Shown: piece after piece, positions 28,068-38,272 of the stretch
Layout of the letters: the number at the start of each line of letters is the position of its first letter
Position numbering within the stretch: position 1 is the first letter of the stretch
Assembly (NCBI RefSeq): GCF_935825525.1
Contig: NZ_CAKXZT010000131.1
Coordinates: 1-44,187 of the forward strand
DNA: 44,187 nt
Source of the DNA: Mesorhizobium escarrei
GTDB taxonomy: Bacteria; Pseudomonadota; Alphaproteobacteria; Rhizobiales; Rhizobiaceae
Direction of reading: 5' to 3'
Translations under genes and position numbers: made by a program
The notes under the pieces: model-generated
Told to the model about the DNA's origin: nothing
The model's input: the letters and a program-made list of their open reading frames with translations, nothing else
Database searches by the model: none

Positions 28068-28882
28068 ACCCGACCTGGAGCCGCTTCAACATCACTTCGA
28101 TCGTGCTCGGCTTTGCCTTTCTTTACCTGCCGATCGTCCTGCTCGTCGTCTTCTCTTTCAACGAATCGAAACTGGTCACCGTCTGGGGCGGCTTCTCGAC
28201 CAAATGGTACGTCTCGCTGTTCCACAACCAGGGCCTCATGGATGCCACCTGGGTAACGGCCCGCGTCGCCGTCATCTCGGCCACCGTGGCGACCGTGCTC
28301 GGCACGCTGGCGGCTCTCACCTTGACGCGCTACACGCGCTTCAAGGGCCGGACGCTGTTTTCCGGCATGGTCTTTGCGCCGCTGGTCATGCCGGAAGTCA
28401 TTACCGGCCTGTCGCTGCTGCTGCTCTTCGTCGCCGTCGGTCTCGACCGCGGCTTTCTCACCGTCACGCTTGCCCACATCACCCTGACCATGTGCTTCGT
28501 CGCCGTCGTCGTGCAGTCGCGCCTGATCACGTTCGACCGCTCGCTGGAAGAAGCCGCGATGGATCTTGGCGCGCCGCCGGTGAAGACCTTCTTCCAGATC
28601 ACGCTGCCGGTCATCATGCCGGCGATCATATCTGGCTGGATGCTGGCGTTCACACTGTCGCTCGACGATCTGGTCATTGCCAGCTTCACTTCAGGGCCTG
28701 GCGCCACGACGCTGCCGATGAAGATCTACAGCCAGGTTCGTCTCGGTGTGACGCCGGAGATCAACGCCGCCTGCACCATCCTGATCGCGGTTGTGGCGGT
28801 TGGGGTCATCATCGCTTCGCTCGCCAACAAGCGGCGCGAGGTCCAGCGCCAGCGCGATGAGCAGGCCGCGCAGCGGGGGTGA
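28064..28882 (+). CDS. potI: Putrescine ABC transporter, permease
   Basis: 272 residues, six membrane segments. The EAA loop is EEAAMDLGAPPVKTFFQITLP. LSLDDLVIASFTSGPGATTLP after it is a PotC/PotI family block. The start is fixed by a four-base overlap with potH. Last gene of potFGHI. It converges on the AsmA-like gene (67 bp between stops). Confidence 0.95.
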   Translation: MNPTWSRFNITSIVLGFAFLYLPIVLLVVFSFNESKLVTVWGGFSTKWYVSLFHNQGLMDATWVTARVAVISATVATVLGTLAALTLTRYTRFKGRTLFSGMVFAPLVMPEVITGLSLLLLFVAVGLDRGFLTVTLAHITLTMCFVAVVVQSRLITFDRSLEEAAMDLGAPPVKTFFQITLPVIMPAIISGWMLAFTLSLDDLVIASFTSGPGATTLPMKIYSQVRLGVTPEINAACTILIAVVAVGVIIASLANKRREVQRQRDEQAAQRG

Positions 28883-28949
28883 CGAGAGCGGCAGCAGCAA
28901 AAAGCCCGCAGCAAGCACTCTCGACGACGACCGCAGCAGCCTCGTCTGC

Positions 28950-30800
28950 CTATTCTCCCGAAACACCGCGGCTTATCGGCGAAATGAACGGCGTGCTCCA
29001 CGTTCCGCCGACGAAGAACGAAGACTGGTTGGGACCTTGGCTATTTGTCTGCGTGGCTGGCTGGTCCGCCTGAATGATGCCGCCAGACAGCGCCAGCCCG
29101 CGCCCGGCATAGGAGGCGATGCCGGAAAGCCAGATCTTGTACTTCGCCGAATTCGCTTCGGCCTTGTCGATCTTCGCCACACCGTTCGAAATGCTCGCCT
29201 TGAGTTCGGCCCCGTCGATCGGCAGCGTTCCGTCGGAGACATCGTCGAGCGCGAAGAACCCGCCCTGTTCGTTGTGTTTGAGAAACGCCGGCAGGTTGAA
29301 CCGGCTCAACGCGCCCTGGCCGAATTTCGCCGAAACCGAGCCGTCGGCGTTTTCGAAAATGGAATCCCAGGTTCTGCCTGGCCCCTTGAGGATGACCGAA
29401 ACGGTTCCCGTGCCGATCGGCACCAGTCGCGTCATTCCGGCTGCGGTGCCAAAAGCGCCGCCGTCGATGTCGGAGGCGAGCAGCCTCATCTCGACCTGCG
29501 TGCCTTCCGGCTTGCGATCGAAACGAAGACTGCTCTGGATGTTGCCGCCAAAGGCCGATGCATCGGAAATATCGAAGACGGCAAGTCCGTTCTTGACCTG
29601 GGCGGCGGCGGCGACGTCGGCAAGCTGGATAGCGCCTGCGGTGGCCTGCGCTGCCGATAGTCTGAGATCGAGATTGATCCGGTCGGCGACGCTTATGTCG
29701 ATTTCGCCGGGGCCAGCGCCGTTCGCGGGCGCCAAAGGCGTGAAGGCGGAGAGAAACGACCGCAGGTCGAGCGTCTCGAAGGCGAGCGTACCGGAGACCA
29801 CCGGGCGCGCCTCGCCAAAGGAGAAATCCAGCGCACCCATTCCCGGATTGTCGTCCAAGGCGATCTCGGTGTTTTCGAATTTGATGCGGCCGGAGGTCGC
29901 CGTGAGCTTGCTGGAGACGGAAACCGAGCCAATTGCTGCGCCCGGCGCGATGCCGGCCCGCGACCATTCGAGCGCTCGCCTGAGCGAGGGTGCGGCAAAT
30001 TTTGCCTGGCCGTCGAAATAGGCGTTCTCGGACATGCTAGCCACGCCGTCGAACGAAAAACTGGCAGGGGCCGCCTTGAAGGAAAGCGTCATCGGCGCCG
30101 CACCTCCGCCAAACAGCACCAGCGGGTTTGACGATGCGGCATCCACGGCGACGCTTTCGCCGCGCCAGATCCCGGTCGCCGACAGCGTCGCATTGCTGTT
30201 CATTACGGCCCAGTTCGCCTGGCCGCTCAGGCTGCTCAGTATCTCAGCGTCCTTGCCATCGACGGAGGTCACCACGCGGCCGTTCCTGAACTCCACGGTG
30301 CCGAACGGATCAGCCGGCAGCTTGCCCAGGTCCGGCTTGGCTGGATTGGCGCTGACAACGGCGCGAGCGATGTCGATGGACCGGGTAATGCGCCCGCCCG
30401 AAGGCAGGGCGGGCAGGAAAAATCCATGTGCTGCGCGTTGAACCCTGATCGTCGGCCGGATCAGCCGCGCCGTCGAGAACACCACATTGCCACGCAACGC
30501 CGCCATGGCGGAGAGATTGACCTCGACCCGTTCAGCCTCGATCACCGGCGGCGCGGCGGTCTCTGTCCATTGCGAAAGTGTCACGTCGCTCAGGATGGCA
30601 CGGAAATTCGGCCAGACCTCGATCCGTGGCGCGCCGTCGATGGTGACCCTGAAACCGCTCCACGCACTCATTTCCCAGGCGATGCGGTCGCGCACGATAC
30701 GGGTCGAGGCGACGAGCGGCAGGGCGGCAACGGCTAGCGCGATGACGAGTACGGCAACGCCGATCGCCCATATTCCGCGCCGGATCAAAGGTGATGGCAT
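28950..30800 (-). CDS. AsmA-like inner-membrane-anchored protein
   Basis: 616 residues. A single N-terminal membrane anchor (IWAIGVAVLVIALAVAALPL) is followed by the AsmA-type opening VRDRIAWEMSAWSGFRVTIDG. Repeated beta-rich segments with IEAERVEVNLS, LRSFLSAFTPL and a C-terminal GTGTVSVILKGPG / FNLPAFL block continue to the end. Family members sit in the periplasm and are implicated in lipid transport to, or assembly of, the outer membrane. The chosen ATG has GGGGCGAC just upstream. Divergent from the acetoacetyl-CoA synthetase gene. Confidence 0.83.
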   Translation of the reverse strand: MPSPLIRRGIWAIGVAVLVIALAVAALPLVASTRIVRDRIAWEMSAWSGFRVTIDGAPRIEVWPNFRAILSDVTLSQWTETAAPPVIEAERVEVNLSAMAALRGNVVFSTARLIRPTIRVQRAAHGFFLPALPSGGRITRSIDIARAVVSANPAKPDLGKLPADPFGTVEFRNGRVVTSVDGKDAEILSSLSGQANWAVMNSNATLSATGIWRGESVAVDAASSNPLVLFGGGAAPMTLSFKAAPASFSFDGVASMSENAYFDGQAKFAAPSLRRALEWSRAGIAPGAAIGSVSVSSKLTATSGRIKFENTEIALDDNPGMGALDFSFGEARPVVSGTLAFETLDLRSFLSAFTPLAPANGAGPGEIDISVADRINLDLRLSAAQATAGAIQLADVAAAAQVKNGLAVFDISDASAFGGNIQSSLRFDRKPEGTQVEMRLLASDIDGGAFGTAAGMTRLVPIGTGTVSVILKGPGRTWDSIFENADGSVSAKFGQGALSRFNLPAFLKHNEQGGFFALDDVSDGTLPIDGAELKASISNGVAKIDKAEANSAKYKIWLSGIASYAGRGLALSGGIIQADQPATQTNSQGPNQSSFFVGGTWSTPFISPISRGVSGE

Positions 30801-30966
30801 GTCGCCCCGTATGCTTCCGTTCCGACAAAAAATCGCCCGACGGGTGTAACCCACGGCTGACGCATTTCAAGTCATTATGGCCCAGCGATGGCATTTGCGC
30901 ACATCCGCGTCGCTCGGCCGAACAAAATCTTGCTCTGCTGCGCTGCGATATGCATAAGCGATGCCA

Positions 30967-31067
30967 ATGCATGTCGCCAAAATGCGCAACGTTTTCGGAT
31001 AACGACATGCGTAAAAACGAAAGTCTAAGGCGCGTCGCGTGAATCTCTTTAGACGTAACGTGCTTTA
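30967..31067 (-). repeat. Rhizobial intergenic repeat, family A, copy 2 (degenerate)
   Basis: This is the reverse-complement orientation to copy 1. Landmarks are ATGCATGTCGCC, AACGACATGCGTAAAAACGA and GGCGCGTCGCGTGAATC with a decayed closing arm. It ends at the AAGGAGG ribosome-binding site of the acetoacetyl-CoA synthetase gene, so it forms most of that gene's leader and part of its promoter region. Confidence 0.6.
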
Positions 31068-31080
31068 AGGAGGAACGATC

Positions 31081-33063
<1,983 letters not shown>

Positions 33064-33191
33064 TTTCTCGAGGTCCAGACGTGAGAACCGTCACGCGTTC
33101 AACCGGAGCCGAGCATGGTTAACGAAATATCTCGCTCGAATTTACCTAGATTTCATGAGTGGTACACATTGGTAAATTTTTCGCGGTGCCG

Positions 33192-33223
33192 GTAAGGTTT
33201 TGTTAAGGGCCGACATCGATAGT
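33192..33223 (+). promoter_or_regulatory. CtrA-like box and -10 in front of candidate sRNA
   Basis: GTAA-N7-TTAA (33192-33206) differs by one base from the CtrA consensus TTAA-N7-TTAA. A GATAGT (33218-33223) follows at a distance that would place the box over the -35 of a start site near 33230. No other strong -35 is visible. Confidence 0.4.
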
Positions 33224-33229
33224 CGTGCG

Positions 33230-33343
33230 TAACTTGAGGGAGAAATCCCGTTCCTCTAAATCCCCAGAGGATCTGAATTCGCTCAAGCCCCCGATGTACA
33301 GCAACCGATCATTCAAGGCGTCCTGTTGGACGCCTTTCTTTTT
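33230..33343 (+). ncRNA. Candidate structured small RNA with terminator
   Basis: No protein frame fits here, but the RNA folds well. CTTGAG (33233) pairs with CTCAAG (33282), enclosing two hairpins: GGGA-GAAA-TCCC (33238-33249, GNRA tetraloop) and TCCTCT/AGAGGA (33252-33271). A Rho-independent terminator follows: AAGGCGTCC-TGTT-GGACGCCTT and a T-rich tail (33315-33343). Length is about 114 nt. It lies between aacS and the converging cbrA. I do not recognise the family; it may match a catalogued rhizobial sRNA. Confidence 0.55.
33315..33343 (+). terminator. Rho-independent terminator
   Basis: A nine-base-pair stem with a TGTT loop is followed by TCTTTTT. It ends the candidate sRNA or read-through from aacS. 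Confidence 0.85.
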
Positions 33344-33344
33344 G

Positions 33345-33393
33345 GAGCATCGGACCCAAAAGTGGGCACCGGTTTTGGGAAAATCCGATGCTC
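33345..33393. repeat. Rhizobial intergenic palindrome, family B
   Basis: Perfect outer arms GAGCATCGGA and TCCGATGCTC enclose inner arms CCCAAAA and TTTTGGG around an 11-base loop. I recall elements with GAGCATCGGA...AAGTGG...CCGGTTTT...TCCGATGCTC as widespread in rhizobial intergenic DNA. It sits between the sRNA terminator and the end of cbrA, where it could stop transcription from both sides. Confidence 0.7.
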
Positions 33394-33440
33394 AAACAAA
33401 AAGACAGGGCGGCGACACGGACGACCGAAAGTCCGCCGCT

Positions 33441-36400
33441 CTATTCCGCCAGCACGCGGGTCGACGGGAAAGCGACTTCGACCAGAGTGCCCTCGCCGGG
33501 GGTCGAGTTGATGGTGAACCGGGCCCGGTTCGCTTCGACCATGGCCTTGGTCAGTGGCAGCCCGAGACCGGTGCCGTCGCCGCGCCCGCGCTTCAGCGCG
33601 TTGATCTGCTTGAACGGCTTGAGCGCCTGCTCGATCTCGGATTGGCTCATGCCGATGCCGGTGTCGCGCACGCGCATCACCACGTCACCGGAGTTCTCGT
33701 AGGCTGTCGATACGATCACCTGGCCGCCGGCCTGCGTGTAGCGAATGGCATTCGACAGGATGTTCAGCGCGATCTGGCGCACGCTGCGCAGATCGGCTAC
33801 CACTTCCGGCAGCCGGGAAGCGAAACTGGAGCGGATGATGACACGTTCGCGGTTGGCTTGCGGCTGCATCATCGCCACCGTCTCGGCCAGCGTGTCGTTG
33901 AGCGACACTGCCTCATAGGCCATCTCCTGCTGGCCGGCCTCGATTTTCGAAATATCGAGCAGATCGTTGACCAGGTCGAGCACATGGTTGCCCGACCGGT
34001 TGATGTCGCGCAGATAGTCGCGGTAGCGGTCATTGGCGACCGGTCCGAACTTCTCGTCGACCATCAGCTCGGAGAACCCGATGATGGCGTTGAGCGGCGT
34101 GCGGATTTCGTGGCTGATGCGGGCGAGGAAGTCGGTCTTCTGCGAGGAGGCGCGCTCGGCCACGGCGCGCGCCTGCGTCAGATCCTCTTCGGCCCGCTTC
34201 CACTGGGTGATGTCGCGCACTACCGCGCAGAAGCCGCTGTCGTTGGGCAGCCTGCCGATGGTCATGAACAGCGGAATGAAGCGCCCCTGCGCCTCGCGTC
34301 CGATCACCTCGCGGCCGTCGTTGAGCACGCTCGCCACGCCGGGCTCGGACAATCCGTCGAGATAGTCTCGCGCGGCGCGCTGGCTTTCGATCGCGAACAG
34401 CGAGACGAAGGGCTTGCCGGTTACCTCGTCGCTGTCGAAACCAAACAGGGCTTCCGCCGGTCGGCTGATCGAGCGGATCGTTCCGTCCCGGCCGATCAGC
34501 ACGACGCCGTCGGTCGCGGTGTCGATGATGGTGCGCATCTCGGCGATGCGCGCCTTGAGCTCGGAAGTGTCCGGCTGCGTCTGGTCGTCGGCGGCACCTG
34601 CTGCCTCGTCGTCGCCGGAACGGCGCACGACCAGCATCAGCGCCTTGCCGCCACGCCAGGGAACCGAGCGCAGAATGGCCTCGATCGGGAACTCCTGACC
34701 CTCACGCGTCTTCAACCGCAGCGCGTGATCGGTTCCATCGGACGCGCTGCCGTCGTAAGGATCGGCAAACAGCGCGTCGAGGCCACCGGCATCCTCCAGC
34801 TTGTCGAGCGTGTCATAGCCGGTCAGGCTGAGGAATTCCTCGTTCGCATAGTGAAGATCGTCGCCGGAATGGATGAGCAGCGGCACCGGCAGCTTGCCGA
34901 GGATCGAAACGTCCGGAGCCTTGCTGTCATCAGCAGTCGAAAAAGCCGACGGCACGAACCCCTCGAGCTTGAGCGGCGGCACCTGCAGGCGCGGCCGCTC
35001 GATCGTCGCCGGTTCGACGTCGCCGGCATCGCCGATGTCATCGGTCGGCGAACCGGTTTCACCGTCATCGGGCCGCGCCCAGTCCTCGCTGTCTTCTGCA
35101 TCGCGGAAATCGGCAGCCGTCATGCTGTCGTCGTCGTCGGCAACCGATCGACTGGCGGCGTCGGTGGGCTCAGCGATCTCCTGCGCCGGCTTGTCCGGCT
35201 CGGAAACCGGCGTACCGTCGCCATTGTCGGCGACGTAGTCCCGGTCGGCGTAGTCGAGCAGCGAGCCTGAGATGTCGGACACGGTTGCTTGCGGCTGCTC
35301 ACCGTCGAGCCTTGCGACGTCCTTCTCGTCTTGGACATCGGTTTCGTCTTGGACATCGGTTTCGGTCGGGACTGCCCCAGCCGGCTCTGCCGCAATTGCG
35401 GCATCGGGCGGTTCGGTCGGGGGATTGTCCTTTTTGAGCCGCTCGCCGATCTCGCGGAATGCACTGCGTTCCAGCGTCGACAGGCCTTTGTCGTTGGCCG
35501 GCTGCCGGTGCTCGGCCAACCGGATCACCTTGTCGGCAAAGCGCCGCTCCGGCTTCGGCACGATGCTCAGCGCCGGCACCTCGCCCTGGAACGGGTCGGC
35601 TTTGTCAGGCGTTTCGACGACTTCCGGCTCGACGGCCGCGGGGGCGTCGGCATTGGCGACAAGCGCCATACCGATCGCTTCCGGATCGACCACCGCATCG
35701 CCGGTGCGGGCAACGCCGAAACCGCGAAAACCTTCGAAGGCACGGCTGCGGCCGTAGACGGGCAGCGCCGCAAGGTCGACGGGTATCTTGAAATCGGTGC
35801 CGGCAACCGGCCACAGCACAGAGCGGCCGGACCAGGTATCGCGTCGGTCGAGCAGGCCGGCGATCTCGCCGGTCGCATCGAGGTCGAAGGTGGCCGCGAC
35901 GTCCCTGAAGCGCCGGCCGATCACATCGGCGGCAGGCTTGCCGACGAGTTCCGCGAATTCCGGCGACAGGGCACTGAACCTGCCCTCGGCGTCGGTGCGC
36001 CAGACGAAACGCAGGGGCGCCGCCCCGCGGTCGATCGAGGGGATGGCACGCTCAGTCGGGGAGGCGGCCCTGATGGCATCTCGTGCGGAACTTTCCGCCG
36101 AAGCATCCGCCTCGACAGGACCGGATGCATCCAGTCCCGGCTTTTGCGCCTCGTCCTCGCTGGCGCTGAAATACCAATGGTCATGCTGTGGAGATATTCC
36201 GCCGGCCGCTTCCAGACCCTGCTCGGTTGAATCGGGCGCGCTTGAATCGGGCCTAGTCGAATCGGGCCCGGTGGAATCGGGAACATCATTCTCCGCCGAC
36301 AGCGAAGTGTCTTCGTCGGCTGCCGGAACTGTCTGAGCTGCCGCATCCGTTTTCGCGACTGTTGCCGGCGCGTTGTCCTGTTCTGCTTTTGGCGGGATTG

Positions 36401-37118
36401 CGGCATCGGCCGGCGCCACCGCGCTGGGCTCGCCAGCAGGGGCTGCTTCGGAGTCCAGCTGGTTCTCGTCGATCACCACCAGCAGGTGCCGCTCATCCGT
36501 CAGCCGGGCGAGGCCGGCCGGGTAGGAAGTGGTGCCGCCCGGAACAAGGCGTTTGACGATGCGACCGCTTTCGTTCGCAACATCGGCGACAAGCGCTGCC
36601 AGCGTTTCGGGCAAGATGCCGAGTGCCGAAAAACCATCGGAAGCGGCCTCGATGTTGCCCTTGGCATCGACGAAGGCGATGAAATGACCGTCTTCGGTAA
36701 AGCCGCTGATCGCCCGAGCGGCGATCTCGGCGGCGCTGCGCGAGCCGGTCTGCGTCGCCGGCACCGCCAAGATGATCGCGTTTTCGCCGTCAGGCATTGT
36801 CACCGCGCTGGCCAGAAAGCCAACCGCGCGGCTGGTCAGGCCGGTTGCCAGCCGGACCGTGATGGCGCGGTCGCGGCCGATCTGTGGAAAACCGCTTGTC
36901 GCCATGATCTGGCGCCTGGCGATCAGCGGCAAGCCGGCCGAGGCGCCGATGATCGCCTCGATGTCGGGATAGCCGAACGCCGCTGCCCCTGGTCCGTTGG
37001 CCCAGATCACCTGTTCAAGGTCTGCTGACAAAAGGGCCACCGCGTCGCCGGCGGCAAAGCGCTGGCGGACCGCGTCGAGCACGGCGACGTCGAGGAAGGA
37101 GTAGTTTTCAGACGGCAT
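33441..37118 (-). CDS. cbrA: CbrA-like PAS sensor histidine kinase (PleC/DivJ/PdhS group)
   Basis: 1225 residues, no membrane segment seen, so probably soluble or peripheral. Order: N-terminal PAS-like region (about 1-230); a long acidic, low-complexity linker; a PAS (WRTDAEGRFSALSPEFAELV); a second acidic linker; two more PAS units (VPLLIHSGDDLHYANEEFL and ATDGVVLIGRDGTIRSISR); HisKA with His1003 in ISHEIRTPLNAIIGFSELM; then HATPase_c with N-box ALNILSNAIRYT, DTGIGM and GTGLGLPL. In S. meliloti CbrA acts on DivK and so on CtrA. The DivJ/PleC-type H-box and the phasin neighbour support this. A perfect CtrA box precedes it. Confidence 0.85.
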   Translation of the reverse strand: MPSENYSFLDVAVLDAVRQRFAAGDAVALLSADLEQVIWANGPGAAAFGYPDIEAIIGASAGLPLIARRQIMATSGFPQIGRDRAITVRLATGLTSRAVGFLASAVTMPDGENAIILAVPATQTGSRSAAEIAARAISGFTEDGHFIAFVDAKGNIEAASDGFSALGILPETLAALVADVANESGRIVKRLVPGGTTSYPAGLARLTDERHLLVVIDENQLDSEAAPAGEPSAVAPADAAIPPKAEQDNAPATVAKTDAAAQTVPAADEDTSLSAENDVPDSTGPDSTRPDSSAPDSTEQGLEAAGGISPQHDHWYFSASEDEAQKPGLDASGPVEADASAESSARDAIRAASPTERAIPSIDRGAAPLRFVWRTDAEGRFSALSPEFAELVGKPAADVIGRRFRDVAATFDLDATGEIAGLLDRRDTWSGRSVLWPVAGTDFKIPVDLAALPVYGRSRAFEGFRGFGVARTGDAVVDPEAIGMALVANADAPAAVEPEVVETPDKADPFQGEVPALSIVPKPERRFADKVIRLAEHRQPANDKGLSTLERSAFREIGERLKKDNPPTEPPDAAIAAEPAGAVPTETDVQDETDVQDEKDVARLDGEQPQATVSDISGSLLDYADRDYVADNGDGTPVSEPDKPAQEIAEPTDAASRSVADDDDSMTAADFRDAEDSEDWARPDDGETGSPTDDIGDAGDVEPATIERPRLQVPPLKLEGFVPSAFSTADDSKAPDVSILGKLPVPLLIHSGDDLHYANEEFLSLTGYDTLDKLEDAGGLDALFADPYDGSASDGTDHALRLKTREGQEFPIEAILRSVPWRGGKALMLVVRRSGDDEAAGAADDQTQPDTSELKARIAEMRTIIDTATDGVVLIGRDGTIRSISRPAEALFGFDSDEVTGKPFVSLFAIESQRAARDYLDGLSEPGVASVLNDGREVIGREAQGRFIPLFMTIGRLPNDSGFCAVVRDITQWKRAEEDLTQARAVAERASSQKTDFLARISHEIRTPLNAIIGFSELMVDEKFGPVANDRYRDYLRDINRSGNHVLDLVNDLLDISKIEAGQQEMAYEAVSLNDTLAETVAMMQPQANRERVIIRSSFASRLPEVVADLRSVRQIALNILSNAIRYTQAGGQVIVSTAYENSGDVVMRVRDTGIGMSQSEIEQALKPFKQINALKRGRGDGTGLGLPLTKAMVEANRARFTINSTPGEGTLVEVAFPSTRVLAE

Positions 37119-37155
37119 GCGCTTTGGGAACCCTCACCGAGCGGGCGGTTTGCAG

Positions 37156-37170
37156 TTAACGCTTTGTTAA
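37156..37170 (-). promoter_or_regulatory. Perfect CtrA box (TTAA-N7-TTAA) upstream of cbrA
   Basis: TTAACGCTTTGTTAA lies 38-52 bp before the cbrA start codon. It fits the alphaproteobacterial CtrA consensus exactly in a GC-rich background where such a match is rare by chance. Confidence 0.6.
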
Positions 37171-37259
37171 TAAAAGCCGACGGCGCGAAGGTCCACAAGT
37201 CATAGCGTGCAACCGCCGGAATCTCTGGGCTCGTGGTTAACGTAGGGAAAGAATTTATG

Positions 37260-37289
37260 GTGCACTGCAACAAAGTTATTGCAATGCAC
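37260..37289. promoter_or_regulatory. Inverted repeat at the phasin promoter, candidate PhaR (AniA) operator
   Basis: Arms GTGCACTGCAA and TTGCAATGCAC (10 of 11 paired) are separated by eight bases. The right arm overlaps the -35 of the phasin promoter. PhaR-type repressors of PHB genes bind TGC/GCA-rich dyads, so this is the likely operator; binding is inferred. Confidence 0.5.
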
Positions 37290-37307
37290 AAGATTTGCCT
37301 TTATATT
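37279..37307 (+). promoter_or_regulatory. Sigma-70-type promoter of the phasin gene
   Basis: TTGCAA, 17 bases, TATATT. The predicted start site is near 37314, about 57 nt before the TTG start codon at 37371. Confidence 0.55.
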
Positions 37308-37370
37308 GCCAACATACATGAACGAGACGGCTTTCCTGTCGAAGCCGCTGCCACTGCAAAGGATGGAAAA

Positions 37371-37829
37371 TTGTCCAGGACCAAGACCGCTGATACCATA
37401 GAAAACGTTGAATTCCCGAGCTTCGACGCTTCCAAGGCCACCGACCAGATCCGTGCTTTCGCCGAAAAGGGCGTGGAGCAGTCGAAAGAGGCCTATGCCA
37501 AGCTGAAGACCGGCGCCGAAGAGACTCAGAAGGCTCTTGAGTCCACCTTTGAGACCGCCAAGACCGTTTCCAGCGACCTGTCGCTCAAGACCATTGCCGC
37601 TCTGCGCGCCAATACCGAAGCCGGCTTGTCGCATTTCGAAGCTCTGATCGGCGCCAAGTCGCTGTCGGAAGTCGTCGAACTGCAGACCGCATTCCTGCGC
37701 AAGCAAGTCGAGATGACTGTCGAGCAGGCAAAGGATTTCCAGACCGTCGCCTCCAAGGCGGCCGAGGACGTCTCCAAGCCGATCAAGACCGCCTTCGAGA
37801 AGGCGATGAAGGAAGTTAAGGCCGCCTAA
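37371..37829 (+). CDS. phaP: Phasin (PHB granule-associated protein)
   Basis: About 152 residues from a TTG start with AAGGA seven bases ahead. In-frame ATGs upstream fall within the promoter and its operator and are rejected. The protein is a nearly continuous amphipathic helix rich in Ala, Lys and Glu, with the phasin_2 family traits NVEFPSFDASKATDQIRAFA, EKGVEQSKEAYAKLK and VELQTAFLRKQVEMTVEQAK. It coats polyhydroxybutyrate granules. Acetoacetyl-CoA synthetase in the same region fits PHB turnover. Transcribed divergently from cbrA. Confidence 0.9.
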   Translation: MSRTKTADTIENVEFPSFDASKATDQIRAFAEKGVEQSKEAYAKLKTGAEETQKALESTFETAKTVSSDLSLKTIAALRANTEAGLSHFEALIGAKSLSEVVELQTAFLRKQVEMTVEQAKDFQTVASKAAEDVSKPIKTAFEKAMKEVKAA

Positions 37830-37869
37830 TATTTGCGCATAGCTCGAAGATGCAACAAAAGGTCGCATT

Positions 37870-37897
37870 TCTTCGAACAGGATTATGTGAGATATAG
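37870..37897 (+). promoter_or_regulatory. Candidate stress-type promoter of the alpha-r14 RNA
   Basis: TCTTCGAA (37870) and GATATAG (37891) are spaced as a -35/-10 pair. The -35 departs from the sigma-70 form and is closer to RpoH-like promoters, which drive related RNAs in other alphaproteobacteria. Confidence 0.35.
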
Positions 37898-37903
37898 TGG
37901 TCG

Positions 37904-38021
37904 AAGCGAATACCCGGCGGGTGGAACCTCCTCCCTCTGCTCTCCGGGATAACCAGCCAGCACCTCCTCCCGCTGGCTCGGAACAGGAAAAGGCCGGCAC
38001 CTCCTCCCGCCGGCCTTTTTC
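37904..38021 (+). ncRNA. Alpha-r14 ('cuckoo', NfeR1-like) small RNA with three anti-Shine-Dalgarno motifs
   Basis: CCTCCTCCC occurs three times: unpaired at 37927, in the loop of a 7-bp hairpin (AGCCAGC/GCTGGCT) at 37963, and in the loop of the terminator stem (GGCCGGC/GCCGGCC then T5) at 38000. This exact layout is the hallmark of the alpha-r14/cuckoo family, whose members pair with ribosome-binding sites of many messages, often transporters. Length is about 118 nt, as expected. The 5' end is estimated. Confidence 0.85.
37992..38021 (+). terminator. Terminator hairpin of the alpha-r14 RNA
   Basis: A seven-base-pair GC-only stem, a ten-base loop carrying the third anti-Shine-Dalgarno motif, then TTTTTC. 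Confidence 0.9.
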
Positions 38022-38272
38022 TTTGCCCGGCGAAAATATGATGTCGATGCCGGAGCGCTCTTTCCCTACTGCGCCGCGCGCCTTCTTTGGCGCGCAAAGG
38101 ACGCGGTGGAGCCTGGGATTTTGCGCAGATTAGTCCGTAAATCGATTCTGATTCTCGTGGTCATGCGTGGCCAAAAGCCTTGAATTAGACTCCGATAGCC
38201 CGTATGGACGCATCGCCGAACGAAAGAGCGGGTCGCGGAGAACGAACGTTCCCATCCCGCTCAGGCGAACGT

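Noticed and set aside
33225..35270. 681-residue plus-strand frame opposite cbrA
   Set aside because: Antisense shadow of the kinase; it also spans the terminator and repeat region.
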